From Pollenia angustigena (taxonomy: Eukaryota; Arthropoda; Insecta; Diptera; Polleniidae): 64,000 nucleotides of DNA. Below, piece by piece: positions 35,923 to 47,415 of the stretch. Every line of letters starts with the position of its first letter. The first letter of the stretch is position 1. The translations under genes were made by a program, and so were the position numbers. A model generated the notes under the pieces. It was not told the DNA's origin. It worked only from the letters and a program-made list of their open reading frames with translations, and made no database searches. Where the stretch lies: NCBI GenBank assembly GCA_930367215.1, contig OV884059.1:70403393-70467392 (forward strand), read 5' to 3'.

Positions 35923-37305
35923 TCCCCTTTTTGAATCCAAAATCTGTTTCGCGAAATTTTTTGTGGTTTCTGAGATATAAAACATTCATTCAGGACATTG
36001 CATGTTGAATTTTATGTTTTGAGGTCAAATATTAACGATAATAAAAAAATACCAGTTGTAGAACCAAAAATCTGAAGAAAGATATTAAATTTCCCGTATT
36101 TCCCATTTTGGTACTATTTCCCCCACCCCCAACATTATTTTATTAAAAATTGCAAAATGTTTTGTAAGAAAGTACCAAAAATAGTTACGACTTTCACCCC
36201 TAAAACATTCGAAAAAGTACCAAACTTGTAATCGTATTTTTTTGATAATTTTCGAATGTGGTATAAAGTTTATTTCTAGGCTTATTGGAGCAAAAGATAG
36301 ATGGGCTGACAAAAACGTACCAAAATTCAGGTTTTACCCGTTTTCACCCTAAAAGAGCCGAATTTCAAAAAAGTATCACACACCTGTCCACTTATTTTTC
36401 AAAAGAACAACGATATGTATTACAGTTTTTTTGTATCTCTTTTAGTTTTGGAGATAAAAGGTTTCCGAATTTACCCTTTTTTACCGCCTAAACATTCCAA
36501 TTTTTAAAAATCCCGTCTTAGTGGATCGATTTGGGGAGAGATCCACCTCCGGTCCAAGTTTAAAGTCTTTAGCTTCAGGCGTTTAGGCTGTACTATGAAG
36601 AATGAGTCAGTCACTCACGCAATAGGTATACGTATGCATTTTTCTTCAAAACATATACCGGAAGCAGTGGTAAAAATATAAAAAAATTCTATCGGGTACA
36701 TTTTGAGAAATCTTCATGTAAATCTTCTTTGTCGTTTTTCTCCACTCCCACTTTTTGTCATATGCGCCAAACCAATTCTGAGCTGACGAAATGTCCAACT
36801 TGTCTGCCAAATATTAACATTTTTTAATATTTCTTCAAACATGCTTCAACTGTTTGTTCAAACAGCAAACACCCCAATTAACAACAGAAAATATTTGTAC
36901 AAACATAAAATTTCGATATGCTTGCCAAGGAATTTGTGTGGTTTATTTTGCCCATTAGAATTCTTAAAGAACTTCGGTTATAATAAATTTATTTGTTGGT
37001 ATATTCTCCAAATTTCATTTTAACTAAATAAGTTTTTATTTTTTGGTGTTAAAGCATGCCTATATGCATCAGCAAACTTTAAACATATTTTTCAAAAGTT
37101 ACAAACAATATCGCTCAGCCAAGATTATATACATATTTCAAATAATTTTGTTTCAGCATTATAGAAATGAATAGTAATAAGGACATATTTTTGTATGAAA
37201 TATCTGTCCATTCGTCGTCCACAATTAAAAATCTTCCATGACTTTGTTTGAATTCTTCAATTTTGGTTTTTATTTATTGTCGCTTTAATAAATAAAACTT
37301 GTGAA
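35923..37305. other. Gene-free stretch with diverged internal repeats
   Basis: 36085-36500 has two or three degenerate copies of a unit with phrases such as TTTCACCCCTAAAACATTCG and AAAAAGTACCAAAC. A phrase CCAAACCAATTCTGAGCTGA near 36770 recurs reversed at about 33090-33110. At 37260-37170 the minus strand gives FLIVDDEWTDISYKN, faintly like a hAT transposase block; too short to call. Confidence 0.4.
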
Positions 37306-37435
37306 TTGTTCCTATTCCGCCAGAATGTTGTAGTTTTAAGCATGAAGAAATGCAACAACTACTTAAGATTTTTAGTGCCTAAACGGGCATTCCGTATTTT
37401 TGTAAAGTATGATTCGCCGTATCTTAAGCATGGAG
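37306..37435 (+). pseudogene. Unknown open reading frame, part 1 (split by a 7.5-kb hAT)
   Basis: The frame runs through MKKCNNYLRFLVPKRAFRIF and ...KYDSPYLKHGV up to the hAT insertion, after a possible splice acceptor (TTCCTATTCCGCCAG, ending 37321). It continues in frame on the far side of the hAT at 44900. The protein is basic and hydrophobic in turns and I do not recognise it. It may be a host exon or an old mobile-element frame. Confidence 0.45.
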
Positions 37436-37529
37436 TAGTGCTGGGATGCTATCGATATTTTCTACTATCGATATATATCGATAGTTTAGATTTCACTATC
37501 GATATATCGATATTACTATCGACTGAATT

Positions 37530-38743
37530 TTTGCACTTTAGTAGGAAGACTTTAACTAGTTTTTTATCAGGCTACAGTTCGTTGTTTTTATCACTTTATT
37601 GAATGAAGTGATGCTGATTAAGCACCTTTCCGAAGGAGCCAAAGTAACAGGGACTATTAGATATTTAATTGCAATTTAGGTAATGTTCTTAATTGGATTT
37701 GATTCTCAACAAAAAAGGTAATCACTCTAGCGGACTTTTTCTCTAATGGTCGTACATTGTTTTATCATATGCTCGCAATTGCAATTGAATTTTTATTTGA
37801 TTTTTTTTAATATCATAAAACTATCTGACATTTCAGTCCTTATGTATACTAGATCGGTCCTTATATATATGAAGAAATTTATTTTCTCGAATTTATATCG
37901 GGGCAAGCACTTAAAATATTTCATTTAGTATTAAACAGCTCAAAAAAATATTTACCACGATTGGATAATTTTTAGCCCTGCCTCAAGCAAATATTTGTAT
38001 TTATTATTAGAAATAAGACAAAAAAATTTATTTTTTATATTTTATTAAAAATTATTTGAAAAATGAACATTAAAATAAAATATTTCTATGAATTACATAT
38101 TAATATAAATTTGGTATAACCCTGCCTTTACACATCTAAGTATGTAGTGGCATGCCACTATTGTATACATATTATCAAAGAAAATTTGTTCGAAATAGTC
38201 GAATCTCATGCCATTGGCTTTTGTGTTTACATATGCCACTGCGCGTTCATTTTCAAAATGTCGTTGAAGCGTCAACTTGAGCAAGTTTGTTTACTTCTCA
38301 AATTAAAAAAAAGTACCAGAAAACAAAATAGAGTTACCGAGTTAATCATATTGGCACATTTTTAAGGAAATTTTTTCATTTATTTATAAAAGCATTATTT
38401 AAACAATATTAATGCTATATAATTAAAAAACTTGCTTTTATTAATGCGCGTTTCAAAAAATTCATCATAAAAATACATTTAACAAGTTAAAACATAATTT
38501 ACAATTTTACAACAATCCAGTAAATTTGCATTCAATTTTTAAAAGGGTAACATTGGTTATCGTTTTGACATTTAGTGGCATGCAAGTGCCAAATTTCCAC
38601 TCGCATGCAATTTTTGCTGCCATTGCGAAAAATGTGAGTGTATTAGTAAAAAAGTGTGAGTGTATTGAGTTTTTCGAACTGGCAGTGGCATGTGTAAATG
38701 CTAGGTAATAGTGAAGTCTTTTAAAAAGTGGGATAATTCATAT
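37530..38743. other. Gene-free hAT interior
   Basis: No supported gene. Two areas (38130-38250, 38565-38705) share GTGGCATG/CATGCCAC boxes in both orientations, perhaps a degraded inverted-repeat element. Confidence 0.4.
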
Positions 38744-39360
38744 TGTTACGAATGTAACTTTAGTTAAGAATTAGTTGTAATTATTGTTTAAGAATTAGTT
38801 GTAATTATTATTTATCTTGTATTGATTAGTTATTAAGTATTTGTGAGTTATTTTATTAGTTTACATTGTTATTAAAAATTGTTATAATTTAGTACACTTC
38901 AATCCCAATGTGCAGAAGGAACTAGAAATGACCGTTAAAAAAGCTTTAGGATAAGTGGTGAAATTATGTAAACATTAGTGCCGCCACCAAACATAATTGA
39001 CTATAGAGTGGTGAATAAGTACAGCCTCGAACCTTCGAGCAACATTTCGAATGTTCTAGATGGCTGAATTACAGTATAAATACTTAAAGCGGCTAGCATC
39101 AAAAAACAGTATTAGTTCAGACTTTGACAAGTTAAGAGTGCATCACGCGGAGAAAACTATAAACGTTTGAAGTGTGTTGATTACAATAGTGAGTTGTAAA
39201 TAAAAGCTATAAATTACGGTTGTTAAAGTGACTAAGTTCTTAATAAATAAGTTTTATACATTAAAGTGTTGTGTTTATTTGTTTTATTTTGAAAAGAACT
39301 CGAAACGGTTTATTATAAAGGAAATAAACCAAAACGTTATTGAAAGGCAGTAACGGAACA
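38744..39360 (+). repeat. 5' LTR
   Basis: Starts TGTTACGAATGTAAC and ends GTAACGGAACA. Differs from the 3' LTR by scattered substitutions and a few short indels, so insertion is fairly old. CAGTATAAATACTTAAAG near 39072 is a likely TATA box and AATAAAAG near 39200 a possible poly(A) signal. Confidence 0.88.
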
Positions 39361-39362
39361 AT

Positions 39363-39376
39363 TGGTGTCAGAAGTG
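39363..39376 (+). promoter_or_regulatory. Primer binding site (TGGTGTCAGAAGTG)
   Basis: Begins TGG two bases after the LTR. The sequence fits the 3' end of a tRNA-Leu type; the tRNA assignment is an inference. Confidence 0.55.
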
Positions 39377-39453
39377 AAATTGCATTAATAAAAATAAATA
39401 AATAAATTATTAAAAATAAATTAATTAATAAAAAAAAAAAAAAAAAAACAGCA

Positions 39454-40902
39454 ATGAAATTTGAAGAGCTTAAAGTAGAACAGCACAAGAAAGAATTGGG
39501 CAAGTTGGATCTGCCAACTGCAGGTAATAAAGCAGAGCTGCAGAAGAGACTATTAGATGAATTCGAGCGACGCAATATAAACATTGCGAGTTTCGAATTT
39601 GAGGACAAAGAAGAAATAGAGGTATGTACTCGTGCAGTTGCCAGCAGTATGGATTTTAACACAATGTTTGCTGCTATGATGGAAAAACTGGACGATAATT
39701 CTAGAAGCATGGTGATGATGATAAAAGAAAATTCAGATGAAACTTCTAGAAAAATGGAAGAGAAGACGAGTACCATCCTGTTAGAAATTCAAGAGCATTC
39801 TAGAATAACGAACTAGAAACTTCAGGAGATTTCCAGTGAAATAAACGAAATGGAAATAGAATTTAACCAGAAGCTGTCTGATGTAAAAACTCAAGTCACG
39901 GATGTAAAAATACAAGTCACGAATGTAAAAACAGAAGTCACGGTTTTTGATGAAAAACTACAACATCTGGAGGACAAAGTTAATTACATTCAATGCCAAG
40001 AAGGACCAGTACGGGTTATTCCATAAGTTTCTAGCAGGATAAAGGCCCATTGCTTTGACGGTAGTGTCCCATTAAATGTTTTTAAGTTCCAGTTCGATAC
40101 AGTTGCCAACAGAAATGCATGGAACAGTGAGGAAAAAGCCATCGAGCTAATTCTTGCTTTAAAGGGGACTGCGGCTGAAGTGCTTGAAAGTGTACCGGTA
40201 AGTAGCAGAAACAATTATGATGAAATTATGGGAGCACTGCAACGTAAGTATGGAGGTGAACACAAAAAGTAAATCTACAAAATGGAGTTGCGTGGCAGAA
40301 TGCAAAAGGCAAACGAAACCTTACAGGACTTAGCACTGGAGATTGAGCGGTTGGTCCAGCTAACTTATCCTGGTGAGAATCATCCTTTTTTGGATCATTT
40401 TAAAACTGAGGCATTTGTAAACGGTATTCGTGATGCTGATGTTAAACTTGCGGTATGTGCATCACAAAAACCCACCTTTGCAGAAACTGTTTCATTTGCT
40501 TTAGCCCAGGAAACCGCAAGAATTATTTCAAGACCACAAGTAGGCAGAGTGCGAAGGCTCGATGTGACCGCCAACGGTGAAAGGGATATTGTGCAGGATA
40601 TAAAAGAGGCAGTTATGGAAGCTTTAAGCGAGAAGAAAACCAAAACTAAAATAAAATGCTATAACTGCGGTAAGATTGGGCACATACAGCGTAGCTGTAA
40701 AGCACAAAGAAAGCGAACAAGATCTGCTTCGCCGCCAAGAAACAGCCAGCAGACCAGTCATCAGTCATCACAGGAGTCGCCATTAAGTATGGAGGGAGTG
40801 CTACTTTTCGCATCTGAGGACGCGATAATAAATTTAGTAGTGCCAAAGAGATATAAAAGTATCACGAAATTTGGCTACATCGATGGTAAAAGCGAATTTT
40901 GA
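39454..40902 (+). pseudogene. Gag with N-terminal SAP motif and CCHC finger (three in-frame stops)
   Basis: One reading frame with stops at 39814 (TAG), 40024 (TAA) and 40270 (TAA). Residues 1-40 (MKFEELKVEQHKKELGKLDL, then PTAGNKAELQKRLLDEF) form a SAP-like helix-turn-helix known at the start of Gag in some insect gypsy elements. A coiled-coil region with a triple VKTQVTD/VKIQVTN/VKTEVTV repeat follows, then a capsid domain (FDGSVPLNVFKFQFDTVA to FVNGIRD) and the finger CYNCGKIGHIQRSC. Ends at TGA 40900-40902, overlapping the protease frame one base back near an AATTTTG run. Confidence 0.82.
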
Positions 40903-41915
40903 CTATCGACACTGGTGCAGGATTTTCAATTATAAGGCCTGACTTGGTAACGGGAGCTGTCGAACCACTAAGCGGAGTGAGCTTGCGAACAGCTACAGGT
41001 GAGCCTGCTACTATCTATGGCAAAACACGTGTGGTGTTAAGAATTGCCAATATTGTCAATTTTCATGAGTTTATTGTGGCCGACATTATAGACGAAGTAC
41101 TAATTGGCGCAGATTTTATGATTAGTCATAACATAAGTCTGAATATGGGAAAACAAATCATGTATTTGTTTGATTATGAAATACCCCTGAATGTTGGGTA
41201 TGAAAGTGAGGCTCGTGTGGGACAGCTTCTCGCTTGTACTCGTCCAGAATCGTCACCATACAGAAAAGTTGCAAAACGGGAAAAGACGGTTGCTCATGCA
41301 AGACAGCTTAGCAGATTGGAAGCCAGGCACTGTACGGAGGCGGACAGAAGGGAATGCATCAGTGAAGGTCGCTCGTTGCAGGTAGAGCCCAGTAAAGACT
41401 GGTTAACAGCGAAAAGATTTGAACCTGTATCGGCAAAGGTTATAAGGGCCAATAGTATAGGTGGAAGACAAAATTTTAAGGGAAACTGCCCAAAGCGTGT
41501 GGCAGCCAGGACCACAGTAAACAGAGTTTGTGCGCCGCTTCCACAGTGCAATTGTAAGGCACTGCCTATACCAGAAGATAAGCAGGTATCTTCATTGGAG
41601 CGGAGAAATCCTTATGACCATAGAAAGTCCGTGCGTGGCCATATAAAGTTATCCAGATATGATCGGGCGGTGTATTATGAAGGATCTAAGAAGGGCCAGT
41701 TGATTTTGCCAATGAATCAACAACCAAAGGAAAGATTAGTTGCCAAGCCACAACTACATTGGAATGGACCCCATAAGGTGATAAAGAAATTAAATGATGT
41801 ATACCGAATACAGAGATATAAAAGTCCAAGAGCTAAAATGAAAGTTGTTCATTTAGAACGATTAGCTCCTTATGGAAGAGGTGATTCTGAGCCTATTCGG
41901 GACGAACAGGCTTAA
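40896..41915 (+). pseudogene. Pol remnant: protease joined to integrase C-terminus
   Basis: Entered by a -1 shift from Gag. Protease: TIDTGAGFSII (catalytic Asp intact) and VLIGADFM. From about 41200 the frame goes into basic linker sequence with no RT, RNase H or integrase DDE motif, and ends in the integrase C-terminal chromatin-binding-like domain (HWNGPHKVIKKLNDVYRIQ, KMKVVHLERLAPY). The frame is open for over 330 codons despite the deletion, so either the deletion is recent or the short form was kept open. A purine-rich tract AAGTGAGGGGCAG precedes the 3' LTR. Confidence 0.8.
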
Positions 41916-41926
41916 GTGAGGGGCAG

Positions 41927-42544
41927 TGTTACGAATGTAACTTTAGTTAAAAATTAGTTGTAATTATTGTTTAAGAACTAGTTGTAATAATTATTTATCT
42001 TGTATTGATTAGTTATTAAGTATTTGTGAGTTATTTTATTAGTTTACATTGTTATTAAAAATTGTTATAATTTAGTACACTTAAATCCCAATGTGCAGAA
42101 TGAACTAGAAATGACCGTTAAAAAAGCTTTAGGATAAGTGGTGAAATTATGTAAGCATAAGTGCCGCCACCAATCATAATTGACTATAGAGTGGTGAATA
42201 AGTAAAGCCTTCGAGCAACATTTCGAATGTTCTTGATGGCTGAATTACAGTATAAATACTTGAAGCGGCTAGCATCAAAAAACAGTATTAGTTCAGACTT
42301 TGACAAGTTAAGAGTGCATCACGCGGAGAAAACTATAAACGTTTGAAGTGTGTTGATTACAATAGTGAGTTGTAAATAAAAGCTATAAATTACGGTTGTT
42401 AAAGTGACTTAGTTCTTAATAAATAAGTGTTATACATTAAAGTGTTGTGTTTATTTGTTTTATTTGAATTGCAATAACAGAACTCGAAACGGTTTATTAT
42501 AAAGGAAATAAACCAAAACGTTTTTGAAAGACAGTAACGTAACA
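41927..42544 (+). repeat. 3' LTR
   Basis: TGTTACGAATGTAAC to GTAACGTAACA, directly repeated with 38744-39360. Confidence 0.88.
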
Positions 42545-43072
42545 ATATTATATTCTTATTATATTATATTATATTATATTATATTATATTATATTATATT
42601 ATATTATATTATATTATATTATATTATATTATATTATATTATATTATATTATATTATATTATATTATATTATATTATATTATATTATATTATATTATATT
42701 ATATTATATTATATTATATTATATTATATTATATTATATTATATTATATTATATTATATTATATTATATTATATTATATTATATTATATTATATTATATT
42801 ATATTATATTATATTATATTATATTATATTATATTATATTATATTATATTATATTATATTATATTATATTATATTATATTATATTATATTATATTATATT
42901 ATATTATATTATATTATATTATATTATATTATATTATATTATATTATATTATATTATATTATATTATATTATATTATATTATATTATATTATATTATATT
43001 ATATTATATTATATTATATTATATTATATTATATTATATTATATTATATTATATTATATTATATTATATTAT
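42545..43072. repeat. (ATATT)n microsatellite, about 105 units
   Basis: Almost uninterrupted 5-bp repeat with one early variant (ATATTCTT). It abuts the 3' LTR and the truncated 3' end of the hAT transposase. The long open frame across it is just the translated repeat. Confidence 0.95.
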
Positions 43073-43077
43073 ACTTG

Positions 43078-43782
43078 AAAAAGGAATTGTTTCTCTTCTT
43101 CATTGTGTGTTAATTTATTATTATAATCTGTAATGAATTTGGCACCTCTTTCAGCAGCATCGTTTACTACAGATAAGTTTTGAAAAATTTGAGATGCTTG
43201 AGCGTAGTCAAATCTTTCATTCCAATCCGATGGATCGACTTGCAAATATTCTTTTGAAATTTCTAAGCGATCAAAGAACGCGTGTGTGTTTGAATGTACA
43301 AAATCGCTTAAATCTTTTTGTGAATATGTTTAAAGGATATTTGTTGGATTAGTTATAAATCGCTTGCATTTTTCCTTATTTTCTTGAACATTAATTGCTT
43401 TAATCATTTTTCTCTTAATATCAACACTAACATTAGGATCGAAGAATGAAAGACCAACTGGTTCTTCGGACAAATACCATAAGTGATTGCTTACTTTTTG
43501 TAACAAAGCAAAAGCTATATCTTGTTCAGGATAAGCAATTATATTTTTTATTAAATTTAGTTCTTGATTTGGTGCTTCATTTGCTTTGGTGCATCCAAAC
43601 CAGGCTTTTACATAAATAAGAACTATGAAAAGACAGACACTACGTATACCGTTCAGCTCTTTTTTTGTCATATTAAATTGATTACGGAATAAATAAATTT
43701 TAAGTGTATAAATAGCTTTTGACATCCATCTAGCATGAGAAGTTGCACCAGGTATTCGAAAATTTCGGCACCGTACCACCAA
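43078..43782 (-). pseudogene. hAT transposase C-terminal part (one stop)
   Basis: Minus-strand frame with PGATSHARWMSKAIYTLKIY, RNQFNMTKKELNGI and FIVLIYVKAWF, a block common in a group of insect hAT-like transposases. An in-frame TAA at about 43331-43333 is followed in the same frame by LSDFVHSNTHAFFDRL, DPSDWNERFDY, LSVVNDAAERGAKFITDYN and EEEKQFLF, continuing that family. It then runs into the microsatellite. Probably the transposase of the surrounding 7.5-kb hAT; its 5' exons are not visible. Confidence 0.7.
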
Positions 43783-44488
43783 GAAAACTAATAACTAATT
43801 GTAATTATTCTTTGTAATCGCATTTACTTTATGAGTAAAAAAGCAAAACGCGAATTAATTTTTTTTTAGCTTTTGCTTTTTAGGTGGTTGACCATTTTTG
43901 TCGCTGGCTGTTAAAAAAGCAATTGTCAAAAAATAAAATATACAAAATAGGAGATTTGCTTTTTTGCACAAACGAAGAACAAAACATTGACTATTGGAAA
44001 AAATTAAAAATTTCAATAGCAATGGCAAAAACAAAAATAAAAAGCATCCAGCTGATGGGTGCTTTTAAACCCTGACTGACACCTTTGAATACTTGTAAGA
44101 TGGATAAAATTGTATTACAGTTGTATTAGTGTAAAGTTGGAAAAAAATTATTTAGGCATCCACGAAAAATGTGGGATCGTCGCTGTTTCGTTAACGACTA
44201 AATGAAAGACCAAAAGAATTATGTGACTCAATAATTGCAAATCAATCCAAGTGAAAATAAAAAAATTGTCCTATCGTGCTCAAATTTTTTGAGTCCAAAT
44301 AAAATGTTTTTAGTGCTTGCCGTGATACAAATTCAAAAAAAATTAAATAAGGACCGGTCTAATGTATACATATAAAAAAAGCACAGCTAAGCAATCCATA
44401 CCACCTGCCATTCTTGTTGTTTGTATTCATTGCTGTAATTCTGCGTGAATTAATAATATCAAGTACAAACTTGCGGCAAAAAACTATG

Positions 44489-44717
44489 CAAGGTATATTT
44501 ATAGCAGGTAGTCTCGGAAAGCCAGCTGGTTATTTTTTATTTGCTTGTTTTGCGATATAAACTGTCAAATGTTGTATAGTAAACAAGTTTTTTTGTCTCT
44601 TTTCAACCCCTTTGCAGTTTGACAGTTCGTATCGCAAAACAACAATAAAAAGCCCTGTTGTTTGTTTTATTGTACAATTGTTGTAATCTCGCGGCTACCT
44701 GCTATAAATATACCTTG
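44489..44717. mobile_element. 229-bp hAT-type MITE
   Basis: Ends CAAGGTATATTTATAGCAGG and its mirror, flanked by AAACTATG (44481-44488, 44718-44725). No coding capacity. Confidence 0.85.
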
Positions 44718-44899
44718 AAACTATGTGTGTATAGCTGCTGTAGCATGTCTTCATAGCTGTATTTTAAATAAAAATAATAATATCGATATTGATATTTTTC
44801 CTATCGATATTTTCGATAGTTTACGACTATCGATAGTATTTATAGTACTATCGATAGTATTGATAGTACTATCGATAGTTTTCCAGCAGTACCATGGAG

Positions 44900-44967
44900 T
44901 CAAGCTGTATTTGGAGGACATTTATGTCAAGCTTGTGGACGAATTAAAGGTAATAAATAAGTCGTGA
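44900..44967 (+). pseudogene. Unknown open reading frame, part 2
   Basis: Continues the 37306-37435 frame past the hAT: KLYLEDIYVKLVDELK, then a stop at 44965. AAAGGTAATAA at 44948 would be a good splice donor after ELK, so this could be an internal exon. Confidence 0.45.
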
Positions 44968-44992
44968 CGTAGAATAACGTTTGTAAAGGTCC

Positions 44993-45142
44993 AATTAGAC
45001 GTGACATAACCATAATGCCACAGCCGTAACGGCGAATTTAGAAACCAAAATTTAATTAGTTTGTATGGTATGTTTATGTCGTTTTGGTAATACAGTAGCT
45101 ATGGTAATACAGTTTTTTTTTATGGTTATGTCACGTCTAATT
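44993..45142. mobile_element. 150-bp inverted-repeat MITE
   Basis: Ends AATTAGACGTGACATAACCA and its mirror (23-bp match). No clear target duplication. Confidence 0.6.
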
Positions 45143-45482
45143 TGAGCTTAGCTTATTCTTTTTTGGCAAGAACATTAAAATATAATGCATGTCTACTACA
45201 ATCGATCTTTTTCATTATGAAGAACAGAACACTGAAAATAGTTATGAACGCTATTAAGGGTTGTGTTCAGTGATGTTAGATGTTTTTTTCGAATTATCGT
45301 CAAAATTTGAAAAAAAAAAATCGTCATAATCGTCATTAGTTCTGAAAAAACCCGTCAAAAAATCGTCATATAAAAAATCGTTTTTTTTATCAACACGGAT
45401 TAATTACTCTATCAAAACATAAAAAAATAATTAAGTACAAAATTAAACAAAACCGAAAAATATAGAATTTTTAATACTTAAG

Positions 45483-45976
45483 ACGATTTGGTGGGGCTTT
45501 GATATTGCTCTCCGGAGATTTTCGTCAAACACTTCCTGTCATCCCCAAATCTTCTGCTGCGGATGAACTTAATGAACTGCCTGTAATCGTCGTTTTTGTG
45601 GAGGCATGTCCAGAAGTTGCAATTGACCACAAACCTGAGAGTCGCGTTGCAGAACGACCAATCGGCTGCTAAATTCTCGGGACAACTGCTGGAGTTTGGC
45701 AACGGCCAAATTCCTGTTGATGTTGCGAATGGATTGATATAGTTCCCTGAAAATGTTTGTGAATTCACATCGAGGAACTCATCAGCAAAGTGTTCCCTGG
45801 CATTGCACAAAATTACAAAAATCTCGATTGGATTCGTGAACGGGCAATACTAGCAACGAAGAATAAGGACGTCGATAGCTTAAACTTAATTATTCAAAGT
45901 CAAATCGCAGGACAACTGCATAAATTTAATGAACAATGTGATTCAGGCGACAATCATCAAAAGGCAAATTCAAAGG
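45483..45976 (+). pseudogene. Helitron Pif1-like helicase, middle part (frameshifted)
   Basis: LLSGDFRQTLPVIPKSSAAD is the conserved helicase block after motif II. Frame changes near 45580-45780 lead into IAQNYKNLDWIRERAILATK and NKDVDSLNL, also family blocks. About 70 residues normally found before the GEEVLIPRIP region are missing at the hAT insertion site. Confidence 0.82.
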
Positions 45977-46698
45977 TAGGGTTGCCATACGTACTGTTTT
46001 AAGCAGTACATGTACTGATTTTTTGCAATTGTACTGTTTTATGCACAACTCCTAAAACAGTACGCAAATGTACTGTTTTTTACACTTTGTACTGTTTTTT
46101 GTACTGTTTTTTTTTTGCTCAGTCTATATTTAACAGAACTGGCTTACAAAAAATTATGTTGTGTTAAAAAAAAAGTTCTAAAATAATAAGAGTTTTTACG
46201 CTGTGGTCATTGTTTTCTCATAAATACACAGTAGAAATCTAAATTATAATGGGTGGTTCGTATCAGTGGTATATTTTCGTGTTGTTATGATTTTATGGCT
46301 ACCTCTTCCAATAGTCTTTCCCTTACCACACCTGAGAAAGACAAAAATAAAATTTTTTTAAGTACTAAAAAATACTTATTCCAAAACAGTTATCGTTAAT
46401 TTTTAGAACTTTTTTAATTTTCGGGCATGTTCTGGAAATCGAAATCAATTAAAATTGAAAAAAAAAAAAACAAATTTGGAAAATTATCCGTGTTCAAAAT
46501 TTATAAAAATACCTAATACCTTTGAGGACCACTTTTCTTTACCTAAACTACTGAAATAAGAAAAAGATAAGTACATTTTTACAAAAATTTTTTTGAAAAT
46601 ATTCATCGTTTTCAATTGCACTTGATTTTAAATATTTTCAGATTTTGTGAAATAAAAATAAACCAAACTATTTTTTTTTTTTGATTTTATAAATTAAT

Positions 46699-46803
46699 AG
46701 CCAATTTCACCAAGTTCAGGTTTAAATAACTTTCATTATAAAAGTCAAAAAACCTTTTGTTTTAGTTATAGTTAATTATAGCTGAACTTGGTAAAATTAG
46801 CCG
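46699..46803. mobile_element. MITE of the CCCAATTTCACCAAGTTCAG family
   Basis: Inverted ends GCCAATTTCACCAAGTTCAG and CTGAACTTGGTAAAATTAGC. One arm also occurs alone near 9340-9400. Confidence 0.55.
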
Positions 46804-47180
46804 TAAATAATTTAAAAATTATTTAAAATTAGAAAATTAATTTAGGAAACAAACATTTTCTCAAATTCTATATGATTTGTGCAACTATGTGTGTAGTGAA
46901 AATTGCTTTAAATACGAATATGTTTAAAGAAAATCGTACTTACAAAATCAATGAGTTGATTGTTTTGAGCTAAGTAAGGCTTTTCTCCTTTCTTATATGG
47001 CTTACAGCAATGTTATGGTTTTCCTGGCCAAATGCTTTAAACGCAAATGGAGTTATTTCATATGTATATTTATGAAATGCCATAAACTGGAAATAATTCC
47101 TTTGACGTTACACATTTTAAGTGTATTTCTTTCTTTATATAATTGTTGTTGCATATTCAATCAAAAGTTTAAAATATTTA

Positions 47181-47295
47181 CCCCAATTTCACCAAGTTCA
47201 GTTAAAACTAACTATTACTTTAACTTCCAGCTTACAATATGTTTTGACAGCTTGAACTGATAGTTTATTATAGCTGAACTTGGGGAAATTGGGGG
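47181..47295. mobile_element. 115-bp Harbinger-type MITE, same family
   Basis: Ends CCCCAATTTCACCAAGTTCA and (reversed) CCCCCAATTTCCCCAAGTTC, flanked by TTA at 47178-47180 and 47296-47298. The TWA duplication points to PIF/Harbinger. Confidence 0.7.
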
Positions 47296-47415
47296 TTACT
47301 TATTAAAACAAATGGTAATGTTGTCGTCAAAAAAATTGTACTGTTTTTCCCTTGATTGTACTGTTTTTATGTATTCAATGTACTGTTTTTCCGAATTTAA
47401 AATCTGGCTACCCTA

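Larger units (their letters stand above)
38744..42544 (+). mobile_element. Ty3/gypsy LTR retrotransposon lacking RT and integrase core
   Basis: Two LTRs of 617 and 618 bp, a 4-bp ATAT duplication (38740-38743, 42545-42548), primer site, SAP-domain Gag, protease and the integrase C-terminus. The RT, RNase H and integrase catalytic region are deleted. It resembles a deletion derivative that could move only with help from a complete relative. Confidence 0.85.
37436..44891 (-). mobile_element. 7.5-kb hAT element with TATCGATA-rich ends
   Basis: Left end TAGTGCTGGGATGCTATCGA; right end, reversed, TACTGCTGGAAAACTATCGA. Flanks GCATGGAG (37428-37435) and CCATGGAG (44892-44899) match in 7 of 8 bases. 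Subterminal regions on both sides carry many TATCGATA boxes. The element's own transposase remnant is at 43078-43782. A Ty3/gypsy element (38744-42544) and a small MITE (44489-44717) are inserted inside. Reading across the flanks gives a continuous frame, supporting the boundaries. Confidence 0.75.
45977..47415. mobile_element. hAT-type element (TAGGGTTGCCA ends) inside the Helitron
   Basis: Ends TAGGGTTGCCA and TGGCTACCCTA, flanked by TTCAAAGG (45969-45976, 47416-47423). Both ends carry many TGTACTGTTTTT boxes. Contains MITEs at 46699 and 47181; no transposase recognised. Confidence 0.88.

Noticed and set aside
39261..39776. 171-codon minus-strand frame
   Set aside because: Ser/Leu-rich antisense of Gag and LTR; no domain.
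42524..43078. 184-codon open frame of repeated Ile-Ile-Leu-Tyr-Tyr
   Set aside because: It is only the translation of the (ATATT)n microsatellite.
43884..44075. 63-codon frame inside the 7.5-kb hAT
   Set aside because: Lys-rich, no domain, not tied to the minus-strand transposase.
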